From Gambelia wislizenii (lineage: Eukaryota; Chordata; Lepidosauria; Squamata; Crotaphytidae): a stretch of DNA of 64,000 nucleotides. Within the stretch, counting starts at the first letter, position 1; each line of letters begins with the position of its first letter. The position numbers and the translations under genes are program-made. The notes below the pieces were generated by a model, which saw only the letters and a program-made list of their open reading frames with translations, had not been told where the DNA came from and did no database searches. The stretch lies in contig JAUMIR010000012.1 of assembly GCA_030847615.1 (NCBI GenBank), positions 563,001-627,000 of the forward strand, given 5' to 3'. Shown one piece after another: positions 26,099-52,238 of this stretch.

Positions 26099-27743
26099 GC
26101 TCATGGGAGCCCAATCCAGAGTTAAGTTGTTCTCCGAAATTTGGATAAAGTCAATCCAAATCAGGAAGGGGCGCTCATGCCAGACCAAGACTAAGCCAGG
26201 CCTCCAGGGTGGAGACCCCAAGCGGGGGGCTCTCCCCCTGGGAGAACCCAATTGTCCCCTCCACTGACTGTACGGGTTCCCAGGGTCTTCTTTGGCCTGA
26301 GTGGTCCAGATGGCAACCCAGCCCTGACTCTTCCTTGGCCTGGGAGGACAAATGCTGGAGTCCATCTTTAAACAAGCCAACAGTGAGCAAACTCTGCCTC
26401 ACCACCCCCTTCTAGACAGCAAATGCATTTGTCTAAGAAATCCTTTTGGCTGATTTTAGGATGTTTTCTCTCTTTCTTATTTTTGATGCCATGTCAGCAC
26501 TGCTTTTCCCAGGTAAACTCAGCATTAGATGTTAGTTATGGCTCTGGGCTGTTCCACTCAGCCACAACCCACAAACGCAGCTCACAGTTTTGAAATGTGC
26601 CTGGATACTGGGTGGTTTTGTTCTATTTCAGCTTCTTCATAATAAACTGCAATATGGGATCCAGGAGTTGTACGCCCTCCTCAAAATAAGCTTTCCAAAC
26701 AAGGCCCCCCCCTCCCTCGGAGGCTACCCACCCCACCCCACTCTCTCCTCCCCACTCACCAGGGGGTGGAGGCATGTAGGGCATCGTGCCCTCAGCAGGC
26801 ATCGGTGGGGGGACGAAGCCCGGCTGTGGCGGGAGCGGCTCATACGGCGGGGGCCCAACATCCAAAGGTGGCTGCGTCACGGCTGGGGGGACCCTTCCTG
26901 GAGGAGCAAAAGAAAGGGACGGTTTCCTTTGCAGAGAACAGAAGCTGGCAGCAACTGGGAGCAAGAAGGGCAGCCAGCAAAGGTACGCACTGCGCACTTG
27001 GGGGGGACACAACGCTGGCGCGTAAAAATTCTCAGGCAAGCGTTGTGTCTTCTTGGAGATTGTGCAGACGTGGACCCTCATGCAGGCAATGCTTCCCCAG
27101 AGCATATGCATGGCCCTCCCCCTTGCCTCCCCCCCATAGCACACACTTTGACGGCTGGGAGGCAAAGGACGGTGGTGTGAGCTCAGGGCCTTGGTGTCGG
27201 GGCACAATCAACGGCGTGGCTGCGGGATCCAGCATTGCTACACTGGCATGCATTAGAAATGTCTTCTTCTTTTCTTTTTTGTTAAAGGCTTGTGTAGCCA
27301 AAGGATTTTATCCAGCTTGCACAAACCCATGATTTGGACTTGTTCTGTTTCTTGACTGTAAACTCTTTATTATTGCTTTATCGTTAGAACTGTTTACACT
27401 GACTGTAGGCTATGAAGGTTGTAGTAAATACATTAACATGTTCTGAATATGAGCTTGGCTAAGAACGCTGAGTTGGGGGATTGTAAAGATGTAGGCCTGG
27501 TGCAAACCCAGGCAAAAGGCAACCTCCAAAGCCCCCAAGGGTCCTTGCCGGGCAAGCCACCAACCGGCACTCTTCGTGCCCCTCGGGGGTGCAAGAGATC
27601 CTGCTCAGGGGATTGTCTGGGCCTCCCTCCCTCCACCCCCCTCAGTCCAGCACCTCACCTGCGGGGAAAGGGGAGCCATCCTTCTCTTCTATGAGTGGGG
27701 CTGACGGACCCCCTGGGTAGGGGGGAGGAGGGTCGCTGGACAT
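24157..27743 (-). CDS. CDIP1: Cell death-inducing p53-target protein 1 (LITAF-domain protein)
   Basis: Four coding exons in transcript order: 27743-27659 (ATG), 26897-26760, 24900-24633 and 24268-24157 (stop TAG 24159-24157), in phase and giving 200 residues (human 208). The N-terminal half is proline-rich and starts [17 protein letters not shown], carrying a PPxY motif and a PSAP late-domain motif; a second PPPY follows. The C-terminal LITAF domain has the [11 protein letters not shown] knuckle, a hydrophobic membrane-inserting stretch ([15 protein letters not shown]) and the second knuckle HTCPNC, ending YKRMC. In human the protein is a p53-responsive pro-apoptotic factor of endosomal membranes; PTAP/PPxY-type motifs bind ESCRT components and WW-domain ligases. 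A minus-strand acceptor at 27758-27760 precedes the first coding exon, so the 5' UTR is spliced. The intron between 24901 and 26759 contains CA and TC/AC microsatellites. Confidence 0.97.
25387..25424. repeat. (CA)n microsatellite
   Basis: About nineteen uninterrupted CA units in a CDIP1 intron. Confidence 0.95.
26034..26097. repeat. (TC)n followed by (AC)n microsatellite
   Basis: A TC tract (26034-26068) runs directly into an AC tract (26068-26097). The TC part is a pure pyrimidine strand. Confidence 0.95.
26152..26255. repeat. Unnamed dispersed repeat, copy 2 (CDIP1 intron)
   Basis: Partner of 22698-22800, same orientation, with matching blocks CAGGAAGGGGCGCT, TGCCAGACCA, AAGCCAGGCCTCCAG and TCTCCCCCTGG. 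Confidence 0.65.
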
Positions 27744-30700
27744 CCTTCACAGCAGGCCTGGAATAAAGAAAGACAGGATAACATGACCAAGATGGCTGGA
27801 GAGGCAAATGCCAGGGAATGGGGATCCTCAGAGGCCGGGCCAGGTGGGTCTTCTATATGCAGGGAACTCAAAGGCCCATCATCCACCCCTGGAGGCTATG
27901 AGAAGAAAAGCAGGGCGAAATTTAGAGAGTAGGGTATGTCCAAGAGCAATTTCTGCCCCCGGTCAGATTGCCTGCCTTTCCCTATGACAGTGGCCCCTTC
28001 CCCAGCACCCCAATGACCTTCAAGCAAGCTCCCTCATGATGGAATCGATGGCTGCTGCTCCTTCTTCTGTTTAAGGCACATTCAGAGTGTTTTTCTCAAC
28101 AAAATCCTACTTTATGCCTCTTAGGGAGGGCCTGGCAGTTCCTGACAGTCCAAAAGCCTGACTTGAAAAGTTACAGAAGCAAAGCAGGGCTTAGTGGGTG
28201 CCACGCTGAGCAGACCTCTCCTGGGTAAGAGCGGGGGCCACCCATGGAGCAGGACCGCTGCCTGGCCTTGCTGCACAAGCCGCTGAGGAGGAGCAGCTGC
28301 TCCGAAGCCAGGATCCAGCTGCAGCCACTCATAGAAAGACACCCTCTCCGAAAGCAGATGTGCCCCAGGAAGCTTATTTGAAGAGAGGAAGGGCAGTTCT
28401 CCAGATGTCCAGTTTGGCACAATCCCTCACTGGAAGGCCCCATCAGTGGCACCAATCAGAAATGATCCCGAGTGCCGGGCAGTGCCAGCTAACACAAGGG
28501 GGCAGGAATCATCTTTTCCTGGCACCTGGATATAATACCACCAACCTTTGCTTTCTCTCCTCTCCTGGCCATAAATGCCTCTCCTGGAGAAGAGCAATTG
28601 GGCATGAGAAATCTGGCAGCAATCCCTGAGCAAGGGAGACCCAGCTGCTGGAAATGGTGCCCAATGCTGCTGCCCAGCCGCACTGCTGGCTGCAGCAAGG
28701 GACACCTCCTAGCAGCATCCACTGCTTTGCTCTGATGCCCACCCCACTGAAGCACCCTGTCCTGCCCCCATGCTTGCAGGCCTCCCCCACCCCCCTGGGT
28801 GCCCAGAGGAAAGGCTGGGGTGGCAGAGCTTCTAAGCTCAGAGCATCAGAGAGGACGCCGGCTGGACCAACCAAGGAAGACCACCCATCTTTCTGCCCTC
28901 CCATCACCCCCACTTGCCTCTTAGCCCCACAGCTAGCACGTCACAGAGGAGCAATCTGAGGTCCACTCAACACAGAGCAGCTCCTTCCACCACGTGATCG
29001 GTGCCTGGCCACGTGATGTGCTCAGGAAAAAAACACCCATGCACTGGCATAATGGGAAGGAACAGAGGCGACCACAGCATTTTGGGTGAGAGTCGGAAAA
29101 CTCATTCTCTGGCTTCCCCAAGGAATTCCTAGCCAAGACACTCCCCCGTGAACGCATGGACCCTACGCCGCCACCTCCGCTTCCTTGCCGTCTCACGGCC
29201 AGGGAATGGTGGGGGGGGGGGGAGGGATGAGCCTGCTGGTGTTCCCTGTGAATGCAGATGAGTGGGGCTGCCCATTCAGGCGTCTTCAAGCTCAGGAACC
29301 AAGGCAGCACACGCAGGCATGCACGCACCCCCCCTGCAAGCCACTTGGACTGCAGAATTTGGCTCAGCTCTGTGGGACAAAGGCACCTTGTTCAGACACA
29401 CACACACACACACTGCTGCTTCCTCCCTACTGAGAAAAAGCCACCACCACCACCCCCATGAGCCAGGCCCCTCTGGCCTCTCCTGCCTTTCTTTCTCCTG
29501 CAACCATCCGTTAGCAAGAGGAGCCCAACACTCCTGCCTTGCACAGTACTGGCAAAACTCTGTCTACAGCCAGGGGTGGCCAGCAGCAGAACTGAGGAAA
29601 GGGAGGAGGAGGAGGCCAGTCTGGTCTCATGCAGTCCTGGGTCGTCCGAAGAGCACGGGTCACAAATGGTCCAAGGCAAAACAAGCCACTTGCCACAGCC
29701 CGGCTCCTGGACTCGTGTGGTGCCAGTCCAGGGTGAGGGTGAAGAGGCGGTGCTGCCAGCCGCCTCTTGAGAGTTTTCTCCAACACTGGAAGGGGACAAG
29801 GGTGGACATTTGGAGAGCAGGACAGGGAACGCTGGGCTTATAAAAGAGAGGGCGCAAGAGACAGCCCTGGCATCCTAAACAGTTTCCAAAAAAAGCAATG
29901 TTTCTCCTTGGCTGCAGCCAAGTTCCTCAGAAACATAAAATGGCCCCTTGAGAGAACACACTTGGGGACGATTTGAAGAATGTCGAATTTCTTTCTCAGA
30001 ATCTTTGCTCCAGCGCCATTGTGGGTTCATGAGACAGAAGAAATGTGGCAGCCTTTCCACTTCAGCGTAGATTCACACCATTGGGTCTTTCTCAAGGAAG
30101 CTTCTAGTCCTCATGGAAAATCTCTTTGGCAGCCCATGTTCTGCACCGGCTGCTGTGAGAGGCCATGGGGCTCAGAGGATCTTGCCTGTGGGTCCTGTGG
30201 GGAGAGCTATGCCACCCTCAGAGGAAACATCCCTGTCGCAGGTGCCTTTGCCCATTGCCCTCATCAGCAGGTGAAGCTGCGAGGGGGTGCAGAGCGGTGG
30301 GAGACGCATAAACCCCACATGCACACACATACACACACACTGGGGAGCAGGGCCACATCTCAGGCCAGGGAGGACAGCAAATCTGGGGTCCTTGGGGCCA
30401 GCGGGGTAGGGGAGCAGCAGCCCTGCCTGGTAGGAAGCGGAGCAACCCTTGATTTCAAAAGGAGCTGCCATGGATTTTGCCAGGCTAACCCTGACAGCCC
30501 TCAGCAATGGAAGACCACCAGAAGCAGCCCAGTTGAGGAAGGGGGTTGTGTGGGGGGGTCTCGCCTTCCCATCCCACAAAGTTATGTCTAACTCAGGAGT
30601 CTTCAGCCACACTCCCGAAGCCTACAGAATTTCCAGAGGGGGAAACACGATCCTGAAACGGATTCCCCGGTGCCGGCATTTTATTTCAGAAACCTTAGAG

Positions 30701-31329
30701 CCGTGACACTCATGCTGGAGAGGGAGGGGCAGCCTCTCCAATGCACCCCCACCTCCTGGGCACCCTGATCCTGCCGCTGCGGAAGGAGGGGACGCATGTG
30801 GACGCCATTAGAAACAAAAGGAAGACGCAAAGGCCAGGGGGAGATTGGGGACTGAAAGCCACACCCGACCCCCATTCCCAAGAAAAGGTTTGCCTTCCAG
30901 AAATGTGGCTTTTTAAAAAATATCAGGTCTTGCTTATGGATCTTCTAAGGCTAGCCCTGAAAGGTAGGACCATGCATGTCAAGGGTGGGAAGGAACACAG
31001 TTCTCCCGCCCCCATTTGAGCTACTTCCCCAGTTCTGGGGTCTTCGTCCATTGCATGCCAAGGACTTGTTCCTTTGACCAACACTCAATGGCTCACACTC
31101 TTCTTCCTCAGAGAGCCTCTGCACACCTCTGGCCAGGTGTTCTTGCTGAGCCAACAGGGAGACTCAGCACCCAACAACACGTGTAGACACACAAGATCTA
31201 CAACACTCCTTCACCGCCAGAAGGTCTCTCTGAGTAAGTGGCCGCATTCAGCACAGCATGAAGGACGGGGGATAGATCACCCCCCATATGCATCTGCAGT
31301 GCCAAGCTGGGCATGTTTAGCCTGGGGAA

Positions 31330-31905
31330 GAGAAGGTGAAGAAGGGACATGATAGCCATGTTTAAATATTGAAAGGGATGTCATACTGAGGATGGAGCAA
31401 GCTTGTTTTCTACTGCTCCAGAGACTAGGACACAGAGCAATGGGTTCAAACTCCAGGAAAAGAGATTCCACCTCAACATTATTAGGAAGAACTTCCCGAC
31501 AGTCAGAGCTGTTTGAAGTGGAATCCGCTGCTGCCTTGGAGTGTGATGGAGTCTCCTTCTTTGGAGGTTTTTAAGCAGAGGCTGGATGGCAATACAGTAC
31601 TTTGTTTATTCCTGCATGGTGGAAGGGGTTGGACTGGATGGCCCTTGGGGTCTCTTCCGACACTAGGATTCAATGATTCTAAAAGAGATTCCACCTAAAC
31701 ATTAGGAAGAATGTCCTGGCGGTAAGAGCTGTTGGACAGTGGACTACGCTGATGCGTGGATGTGTGGTGGAATCTCCTTCTTTGGAGGTTTCTAAATAGA
31801 GGCTGGATGTCGGGAAGGCTTGGATTGCATCTTCCTCCATGGCAGACTGGGGTTGGACTGGATGGCCCTTGGGGTCTCTTCCAGCTCTATGATTCTATGA
31901 GAAAT
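31330..31905 (+). mobile_element. CR1 LINE 3' end, partly duplicated
   Basis: The first part has GAGGATGGAGCAAGCTTGTT, AAGAGATTCCACCTCAACAT, GTCTCCTTCTTTGGAGG and GGATGGCCCTTGGGGTCTCT. A second copy of the AGAGATTCCACCT to GGGGTCTCTTCC section begins at about 31,682 and ends ATGATTCTATGA, the CR1 terminal repeat. No reading frame remains. Confidence 0.85.
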
Positions 31906-32409
31906 GTTAGCCGAGGCCTGTTGAATTTGTGCCTCAGATGTGGGCTTCCCAACTGGGCATGTGGTTGGCCACTGGAAGAGTCAGCGGGCCGGCCAAGAGA
32001 AGGCCCTGGTCCAGCTTCCAGGCACTTTCCCTGGCTGTGGGATGTGCCCTCCACCACACATGGTGACATTTTGAGCAACTTTTCCATAGAAATGAACAGA
32101 GCCGTTGGAGTAAAAACTGACGAGTCTCCGCTTCTTTCGTGACTTCACGAGGGCCTAATCCTGCAAGTCAATGGGTATGTCTTCTTGGTATAGTTTGCTG
32201 GATGGGCAACACATGCTCAGGATGATGTCCAACAAAAGCAGCGCCCTCTTTTTGCTTGTCCTTAGGAGCACCCATGGGACCTTCTGGTATGAGCACACAG
32301 GGCGGGTGGAGGCCCATTCCAGACCCCCGGCTGCTGTCCACGCATACTCACTCCCCTTCACGAATCGTGCGACTGCAAACCCTTGCAACGGAACCAGCTG
32401 AAGACAGCC

Positions 32410-32612
32410 AGAATCCCTTCCGTTATTTATAAGGGTTGTTCTTCCTCACGAATTCCAGCCGTCTCATCCTCTTCCTCCTCCAGTAACAATGCCAAAAATC
32501 CTTCTGCCCAAAGTATTACACGACCCCTTAAATGTGGGTGAGACTTTCTGATCCTTCCTGGAGGGACCCCTCGGCCACAGAAGACAATCACCCCACTTTT
32601 AGCAATGGGGGC
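32410..32612 (+). repeat. Locally duplicated segment, copy 1
   Basis: Matches 34,757-34,960 in order and orientation through CTTCTGCCC-AAGTATTACA, CCTTAAATGTGGG, ATCCTTCCTGG and GGCCACAGAAGACAATCACC. The flanks on either side do not match. Confidence 0.75.
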
Positions 32613-32984
32613 AGATCCCTGTTACAAATTCAGACCAGCTGAACTGTCTTGGCAATCCAAAAGCTTTATGAAGCGTCCAGGTTTGGGGGTCTGAGGCTGT
32701 GTGTGTGTGATGGGACCAAAGGCCTCTCTGGTCCTGAGTTCTAGTCCCACCACAGCCCAGGCAAAGCCTGGGGAAGGCAGAAACAAGACTCACAGAGCCA
32801 GCAGTCAGTGGCTCCCATGTTGGATGTGCATGTGGAGAATGTGCTCTGGTTTTTAGCCTGAACTTTAGAGAAGTCCTCCAAGGGGCTGAGCCCCAATCTG
32901 CAAAACAGCCGGTTCAGAACCCTGGAGAGCTCCATGAGGGCCTCTCAGCAGCGGCTGCTCTTCCACCCACGGCCTTCCGCCTTC

Positions 32985-33115
32985 CCTCCCATCACTGGAG
33001 GACTTATGGCGATCCGTGAATCTCCTAAGGGTTTCTGAGGCAAGGAATCCTCAGAGGTGGTTTTGCCTTTGCAACAGAGCCTACAAAACCTGGGATTTAT
33101 TGGTGGTCCGTTTTG
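32985..33115 (-). mobile_element. 5S-rRNA-type Sauria SINE, 3' part
   Basis: On the minus strand the order is a 5S-like end, then AACCACCTCTGAGGATTCC and a BovB-like tail (plus strand GGACTTATGGCGATC). It is similar to the copies at 33,255-33,470 and 55,165-55,290. Confidence 0.55.
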
Positions 33116-33134
33116 GATTGGGGAAGGTTCTTCT

Positions 33135-33188
33135 TTTTGGACTGCCACTCCCAGAATCCCCCAGCCAGCTATAGTGACAGTCCAAAAA
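33135..33188. mobile_element. Palindromic hairpin MITE, partly deleted
   Basis: TTTTTGGACTGCCACTCCCA at the left and GTGACAGTCCAAAAAGG at the right; the right arm lacks its inner part compared with 55,080-55,154. Flanking bases also match that copy. Confidence 0.75.
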
Positions 33189-33254
33189 GGCACCTTTTCC
33201 CTTGCACTGGGAATTCTAGGCTGCAGCATTTGGGGGAAAGGGACCAAAGGCCAG

Positions 33255-33470
33255 ATCTTGTGCGTGCCTTCAAGTCTCCTGCCACTGATGGAGATCCCAT
33301 TAATTTCAGAGGGTTTTCTTGGGGAAGGAATCCTCCTCAAAGAGGTTTTGGCCAGGTCCTTCCTCCGAAATAGAGCCTCCAGCACCTGGGATTCCTTGGC
33401 GGTCTCCCACCCAAGTCCTAACCAGGGCTGACCCTGCTGAGCCTCTAAGACCAGAGAGGGCCTGGTGCCT
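33255..33470 (-). mobile_element. 5S-rRNA-derived SINE (5S-Sauria type)
   Basis: Plus-strand text GGCGGTCTCCCACCCAAGTC then CTAACCAGGGCTGACCCTGC is the reverse complement of the internal promoter region of 5S rRNA, diverged at several bases. The body continues with a Sauria-like middle section and a GTGCCTTCAAGTC end matching the BovB-like tail. It is a SINE, not a 5S gene. Confidence 0.75.
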
Positions 33471-33769
33471 TTAGAGCTCGTCTTCCTCCGGGTGATTCGA
33501 GATGTTTCCTGGCCTTCACTTCCCATCAGCCCCAGCCAAAGCTGAGGAGGGCTGATGGGAGTTGTAGTTCCGCAGCCCCTGTAGGGAGGGGGGGTGACGA
33601 CCTGCCCACCCTGGCTCTTCTGAGGGGCCGCAGGAGGCGAAAGCGGGGAAGGGGGAGGGGGCTTGGGACCCCCAGCCCACGTTGCTGGCCTGGACTACAG
33701 CTCCCATCGCCCCTCCGCCAAGCCGGGGATGGTGGGAGTTGGGGCCCAAACCGACCCTTAGCCTGGGAG

Positions 33770-34290
33770 AGAGAGCGCCGCGGGGGCTTTGAGGGGTGAC
33801 CGGGGGGGGGTCCGAGGCCCAGGGATGACAATGCCCAGCATGCACCGCGCGAGGGAGGGGGCCGCACCGGGGGGAGAGGGGTGGGGGGGTCGCGGTGGGG
33901 CCAGGGGAGGAGGGGAGGGGGCGGCCGGGCTTACCTGGCCTCGCGGGGCCGGTCAGTGGCTGCTGGGCGGAGGGAGGGAGGGAGGGAGGGCGCGCCCCCA
34001 CCACCGGCCGGCCGGACTGGCTGACCGCTCGCCGCTCCGGAGCCCCGGCCAGAGTGGGGGCGTGGCCACGGGGCAAGGGGGCGTGGCCTGGCAGGGGAGG
34101 GGAGGGGGAGGGGAGGGGAGAAGGCACGGGGGGGCTGGCTGCGCGCGCACCCACCTGCCCGGGGGGGGGGAGGAGGAGGAGCGGAGCAGAATCCGAATCG
34201 GGGTCCGGGGGGGGGGAGGCGGACCCCTCCGGTTGCAAAGCCGCGACAGGAGGGGGAGAAGCCCCAGGGCCCCGATGGACCGATGGTCAG
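33770..34290 (-). promoter_or_regulatory. CDIP1: CDIP1 CpG-island promoter and noncoding exon 1 donor
   Basis: A strong minus-strand donor (GAGGCCAG then GTAAGCCC), last exonic base 33935, sits in a dense CpG- and G-rich block that is the only island upstream of the CDIP1 coding exons. Runs of plus-strand G are extreme (about 33,805-33,925 and 33,970-34,215). The start site is not determined. Confidence 0.75.
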
Positions 34291-34299
34291 CCCGGAGGG

Positions 34300-36576
34300 G
34301 GATCGGCTCGCCCAAACTGTCCTTTGAGGTTTGCCTTTCCTAGGCTTGGGACACAAGCAGCATCCGAGGCCCGGCAGCCTCCGCCACGACCGCCAGCCCA
34401 GCCAGGAGGGACCCTGGGGGCCCCTCAGTCCACGACTGCACGTCCTGCTGCCTTTCGCTCCGTAGTTTCCTGTCGCTGTCACGGAACACATTTGGATGGT
34501 TACACCAGATATTAACCACGAAGTACCTTACTTTTTTAGCAATTTGAAAACCCAGTTTTTCATATGGGTGTTTTTGTTCAGACTTAGTCCAGTTCTGGGG
34601 CCAAGATCGCTGTCTTCTGATCTTAAAACGCACCAACCCTCCAAGCTTTTTCAGAGCCTCTTTCAAAACATCTGTACTGTAGTCTCTAAAGGGTCTTCAC
34701 ATTAAAAATCAATAAACCACCACATCATCAGCAAAGGCCTTCACTTGGAAATCACAGCCTTTTATCTTCCCTTATTTACAAGGGTTTTTTCCCCCTCCCT
34801 GGTTCCAGCTGCCCCCCCTCTTCCTCCACCTGCAAATTCTTCTGCCCCAAGTATTACAGGGTCCCTTAAATGTGGGGCTGGGGAAGACTTTCCCATCCTT
34901 CCTGGGGGGGGGGTCCCTGGGCCACAGAAGACAATCACCCCACTTTTATCAATCGGTCCCCAAAGCAAGGGAGCTGAAGGGAAGCAACTGGGAGGCATCA
35001 CATATTCTCTTGGAAGAAGCAAAGATGGCACCAACCTCCTGTGTAGATAGAAACTGGATGTGGGTCGGCCTCAGAGGCCTGTAAACCGTTAAAGAGGTTA
35101 CATGTTCTTATTGCTGGAATTTGGAACTGAAGAGCCCACGTTAGCACAGGGATTTGCAGATGGGAATATAAAATGCCATTTCATAAAGGGGGCATGCAAA
35201 CAGCCGGGACATTGCCAGACAGAAGAAAGGACTGCAGATGTTCCTGAGGACATCTTCAGGGAGCCAGAGGGCCAATATTTTGCCCAAAGACCTGCTGGGG
35301 CTGCATACACTCTCCCTCCTTAAATGAAATCAAGAATAAAAAATGTTTTTTTATATATATATTAAACAGCACAGGAGGCCCTGCAATTTATTTCAAGGTG
35401 GAATTGCTGTTTCTGGAGACTTCCAGGGGCACGGGGGGGGGCAATTAGGCCCTGAGGCTGTTTTTATGCCCCCTGGAAGCCTCCGTAGGACAGAGTGGTG
35501 GGAGCCGCATCAGTCTTCAAGGCTCTGGAAGGAGGCCTGTGTGTTATCAGGAGAGAGCCACTGGGCTTGTTTTGAACTGCTGGACTGATAACTTCCCAAG
35601 GCTGAAGAAGCAAGAAAGGGCGGAAGATCTCTCAGGGCAGGGACTGTTTGCAGTTTAAATAAAGCCTGGCAGGAAATACTTGCATCCAGTGGTTTACTCT
35701 GCTCCTAAAATTCACCACCATCTCTGTCCTTATCCACAGAAAGTCCACCTGATTCAAAACATGTAATTTTTGTTCGTTTTTTTTTTTAAGTGCAGGTTTT
35801 TTTTTAAGTGCAGTACAGCCCCAAAAGGCCAAAACAGATCAGCTTCCAGCCATGAAGTGAAACCGGTGAGAAATAGCCTGCCTGCCTGTATGGCTCACAA
35901 AAGAAACACCAACATTTGCAGCAGAAGTCCTGCGGCCTGCCAAGATACTTTCTGAATTTCTGTGATGTTTGCACTTCAGCCACAGCTCTTCTCTGTGTTG
36001 TTGTCTGTTGATGACGGGCTTTTCAGGTGCAACTTAACTCAGCAGGATAATAACTTTGCCAGCTTAAGTGGCGGCAGGAGGGGACAGGGATCCCTCCAAA
36101 GGCGATCCTGTGCTCTGTTTGGGTTACAGAAACATCGAGGAGCCTTTGTATTGGAAGGACTTTGCCGCCAGAGCCTTCTTACGGCTTTCTCTTCCTCTCT
36201 CTGTGTGTAACTAGCCAGCCTGAGAGCCGATCAGCCCCTCCTTGCTTCCAAGAGCTCCTTTTCTTCTTGGCTTGGATGCCATCTGGCCATGTGGCCAGTT
36301 GGGCTCCTGCCCAAGTCACACAAGTGACTCACTCACGCCATTCACAACCAGTCCGGCATGTTCCTTGCCTTGTCCACCTTCCAGATCTCCCCGTGTTCCA
36401 GGATCTCCTAGCAACAGTCAGAAACTTTCCATGCCGGGCAGAACCCAGAGCTGCGAGACGAAGGCCCGGTCTTCTCCTCCGAGCCACCAGGTGCCGGGCC
36501 AGTGACTGATTAACTCAGAGCTTGCTGGCGTGTGTTGTTATTGCTCTGTCCCTAAGACAACTGGCTCCCACCTCCT
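34300..36576. other. Intergenic interval between CDIP1 promoter and C16orf96
   Basis: Contains the second copy of the local duplication (34,757-34,960), a short AT tract near 35,352 and unrecognised sequence. The C16orf96 promoter and any noncoding first exon should lie here, but there is no CpG island to mark it. Confidence 0.45.
34757..34960 (+). repeat. Locally duplicated segment, copy 2
   Basis: Partner of 32,410-32,612 on the far side of the CDIP1 CpG island, 2.35 kb away, in the same orientation. Confidence 0.75.
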
Positions 36577-36657
36577 GTGCCTCGGGAAGACTCATGGGAG
36601 GCCTGTAGCTTGGCTCCCCGAGGCTGCTGGCCTCCAAAACACAGGAGGAAAAAAGCC

Positions 36658-52238
<15,581 letters not shown>

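Larger units (their letters stand above)
27758..33934 (-). other. CDIP1: CDIP1 first intron (5' UTR intron), repeat-rich
   Basis: The interval runs from the acceptor before the first coding exon to the donor in the CpG island. It holds a CA tract (29395-29413), CR1 pieces (31,330-31,905), 5S-type SINEs (32,985-33,470), a hairpin MITE (33,135-33,188) and one half of a local duplication (32,410-32,612). I see no coding exon or RNA gene. Additional noncoding exons cannot be excluded. Confidence 0.55.

Noticed and set aside
33390..33470. Possible 5S rRNA gene on the minus strand
   Set aside because: The internal promoter region is diverged and the sequence continues as a SINE body.
33516..34515. 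Several long frames of 180-240 codons on both strands
   Set aside because: They are low-complexity Gly/Pro/Arg products of the CDIP1 CpG island, where stop codons are rare.
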